DNA of 8,064 nucleotides from Candidatus Melainabacteria bacterium GWA2_34_9 (GTDB lineage Bacteria > Cyanobacteriota > Vampirovibrionia > Gastranaerophilales > UBA9971). Each line of letters opens with the position of its first letter. The stretch's first letter is position 1. Made by a program: the position numbers and the translations under genes. Below the pieces are notes generated by a model, which worked only from the letters and a program-made list of their open reading frames with translations, ran no database searches and had not been told where the DNA came from. This document shows positions 7,577 to 8,064 of the stretch, piece after piece. The stretch is taken from the NCBI GenBank assembly GCA_001784535.1, contig MFRJ01000037.1:5658-13721 (forward strand), given 5' to 3'.

Positions 7577-7622
7577 TGTCATTCTGAGAGCTTTAGCTCG
7601 AAGAATCTGTCCAGTAAACGCA
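7577..7622 (+). repeat. Solitary copy of the TGTCATTCTGAG module after miaA
   Basis: This 46-bp stretch starts 3 nt after the miaA stop and matches 6401-6446 at 43 of 46 positions. Two of the three differences (G to A and C to T, seven bases apart with the loop and closing pairs between them) fall on opposite sides of the hairpin stem and keep the pair. No inverted partner copy is seen nearby; the next element starts at 7624. The hairpin may serve as the 3' end of the miaA transcript, but there is no U-run to call it a standard terminator. Confidence 0.75.
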
Positions 7623-7623
7623 C

Positions 7624-7765
7624 TGTCATTGCGAGCCATGAATTTTTAGGGTAAGTATAAGCTGGTTGCGAAGCAATCTTCCCTTATAGCATAAACAGAA
7701 TGAAGGAAGATTGCTTCGTTAAAAAAATTAATGCTTTAAAAGGTGTTTCAAGCCTCGCAATGACA
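7624..7765. mobile_element. MITE-like composite repeat with TGTCATTGCGAG ends
   Basis: This 142-bp non-coding element has perfect 12-bp inverted ends (TGTCATTGCGAG at 7624-7635, complement at 7754-7765) and a perfect 14-bp inner inverted repeat (CGAAGCAATCTTCC at 7669-7682, complement at 7705-7718). Read from either end, the order is the same: TGTCATTGCGAG, a variable spacer, then CGAAGCAATCTTCC. So it is two inverted copies of one module around a 22-bp centre. Similar 'CATTGCGAG...GAAGCAATC' repeats are, from memory, common in unrelated bacterial genomes. It contains no ORF. Confidence 0.7.
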
Positions 7766-7789
7766 GCCCCCACATTTAATCCAACAATC

Positions 7790-7793
7790 GGAG
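7790..7793 (+). promoter_or_regulatory. Shine-Dalgarno GGAG for the gene at 7801
   Basis: GGAG lies 7 nt before the ATG at 7801, a good ribosome-binding site. It supports the reading that the open frame running off the window end is a real gene. Confidence 0.6.
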
Positions 7794-7800
7794 TTTTATT

Positions 7801-8064
7801 ATGAGTGAAGTAAAAGAAATAAAATCTGGCTTAAAAGATTTGGATGATAAATATAAAAAAGATATTGATAATATAGAAAAACAATTTTCTAGTTTTTGGT
7901 TTACAAAAAAAATTAGCGATAAATTATTAAAGACAATAAATAATCATAGAAATTTACAAGAACCACAAGTTTTTTGGAATTGGTTAATAAATTTGTATAG
8001 TTCTACTATTACATTGGAAATTTGTAAATTAATTGATAAAGATAAGCATAACCAGAATTGTGGT
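7801..8064 (+). CDS. AT-rich hypothetical protein, possibly HEPN/AbiU2-like; 3' end outside window
   Basis: The frame is open for 88 codons from the ATG at 7801 to the window end with no stop, and a good GGAG site precedes it. The visible part begins with a Lys/Asp/Glu-rich helical stretch (MSEVKEIKSGLKDLDDKYK) that could be coiled coil, then an aromatic segment (SSFWFTKK), then helices containing FWNWLINLYSS and TLEICKLIDKDKHN. The last pattern, a hydrophobic helix ending in 'L-I-D-K-D-K' plus an acidic N-terminal helix, recalls HEPN-type AbiU2-like proteins, which are often linked to phage defence or toxin systems. I hold this weakly because the domain is cut. By hand count its GC is about 22% (57 of 264), well below the genes before it, and it follows a cluster of repeats, which suggests an accessory, possibly transferred gene. 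Confidence 0.75.
   Translation, partial: MSEVKEIKSGLKDLDDKYKKDIDNIEKQFSSFWFTKKISDKLLKTINNHRNLQEPQVFWNWLINLYSSTITLEICKLIDKDKHNQNCG

Noticed and set aside
7286..7639. Minus-strand open frame opposite the end of miaA
   Set aside because: It is antisense to well-conserved MiaA sequence, starts in repeat DNA, and has no family-like pattern. Other minus-strand frames across the window were dismissed in the same way.
7711..7740. Promoter for the gene at 7801 (TTGCTT, 18-nt gap, TTTAAA)
   Set aside because: Matches are only 3 of 6 and 4 of 6, and TTGCTT is part of the element's inner inverted repeat. In AT-rich DNA this is not convincing.
6401..7765. CRISPR array
   Set aside because: The repeated units are inverted, unevenly spaced and palindromic, and there is no series of direct repeats with equal spacers.

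Overview
The window suggests a low-GC, double-membraned bacterium: hand counts of sampled stretches give roughly 30-40% GC, TGA acts as a stop, and an outer-membrane secretin is encoded. Gene style and intergenic repeats would fit a gut-type Vampirovibrionia/Gastranaerophilales genome (non-photosynthetic sister of Cyanobacteria), but this is an impression and no marker gene here settles it.

Bases 1-5443 form one tightly spaced plus-strand cluster for a type IV pilus or type II secretion machine: a secretin whose 5' end lies outside the window, a PilB/GspE assembly ATPase with MshEN-type N-terminal lobes, a PilC/GspF inner-membrane platform protein, and a 100-residue soluble protein of unknown role. 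The ATPase would power the platform protein, which adds or removes pilin subunits, and the fibre or substrate would leave through the secretin. Pilins and the PilM/N/O-type alignment proteins are not in view. A predicted six-helix membrane protein (5526-6335) follows after a short GC-rich repeat.

Bases 6336-7800 are miaA (tRNA dimethylallyltransferase) flanked by repeats. Two composite elements with inverted ends (6401-6552, 7624-7765) and one solitary copy (7577-7622) are built from the same module, which starts TGTCAT and ends CGAAG-(N)-AATCT or a close variant. Five modules can be read, and base changes between them largely preserve pairing, so the folded hairpin looks conserved. miaA itself carries a 66-bp in-frame insertion just after its P-loop helix. 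That insertion resembles the GC-rich repeat at 5451-5507, so a repeat family appears to have entered a core gene without breaking it.

Bases 7801-8064 hold the start of a very AT-rich gene (about 22% GC by hand count), cut by the window end and possibly a HEPN/AbiU2-like accessory protein. No tRNA, rRNA, CRISPR array or autonomous transposase gene was found.
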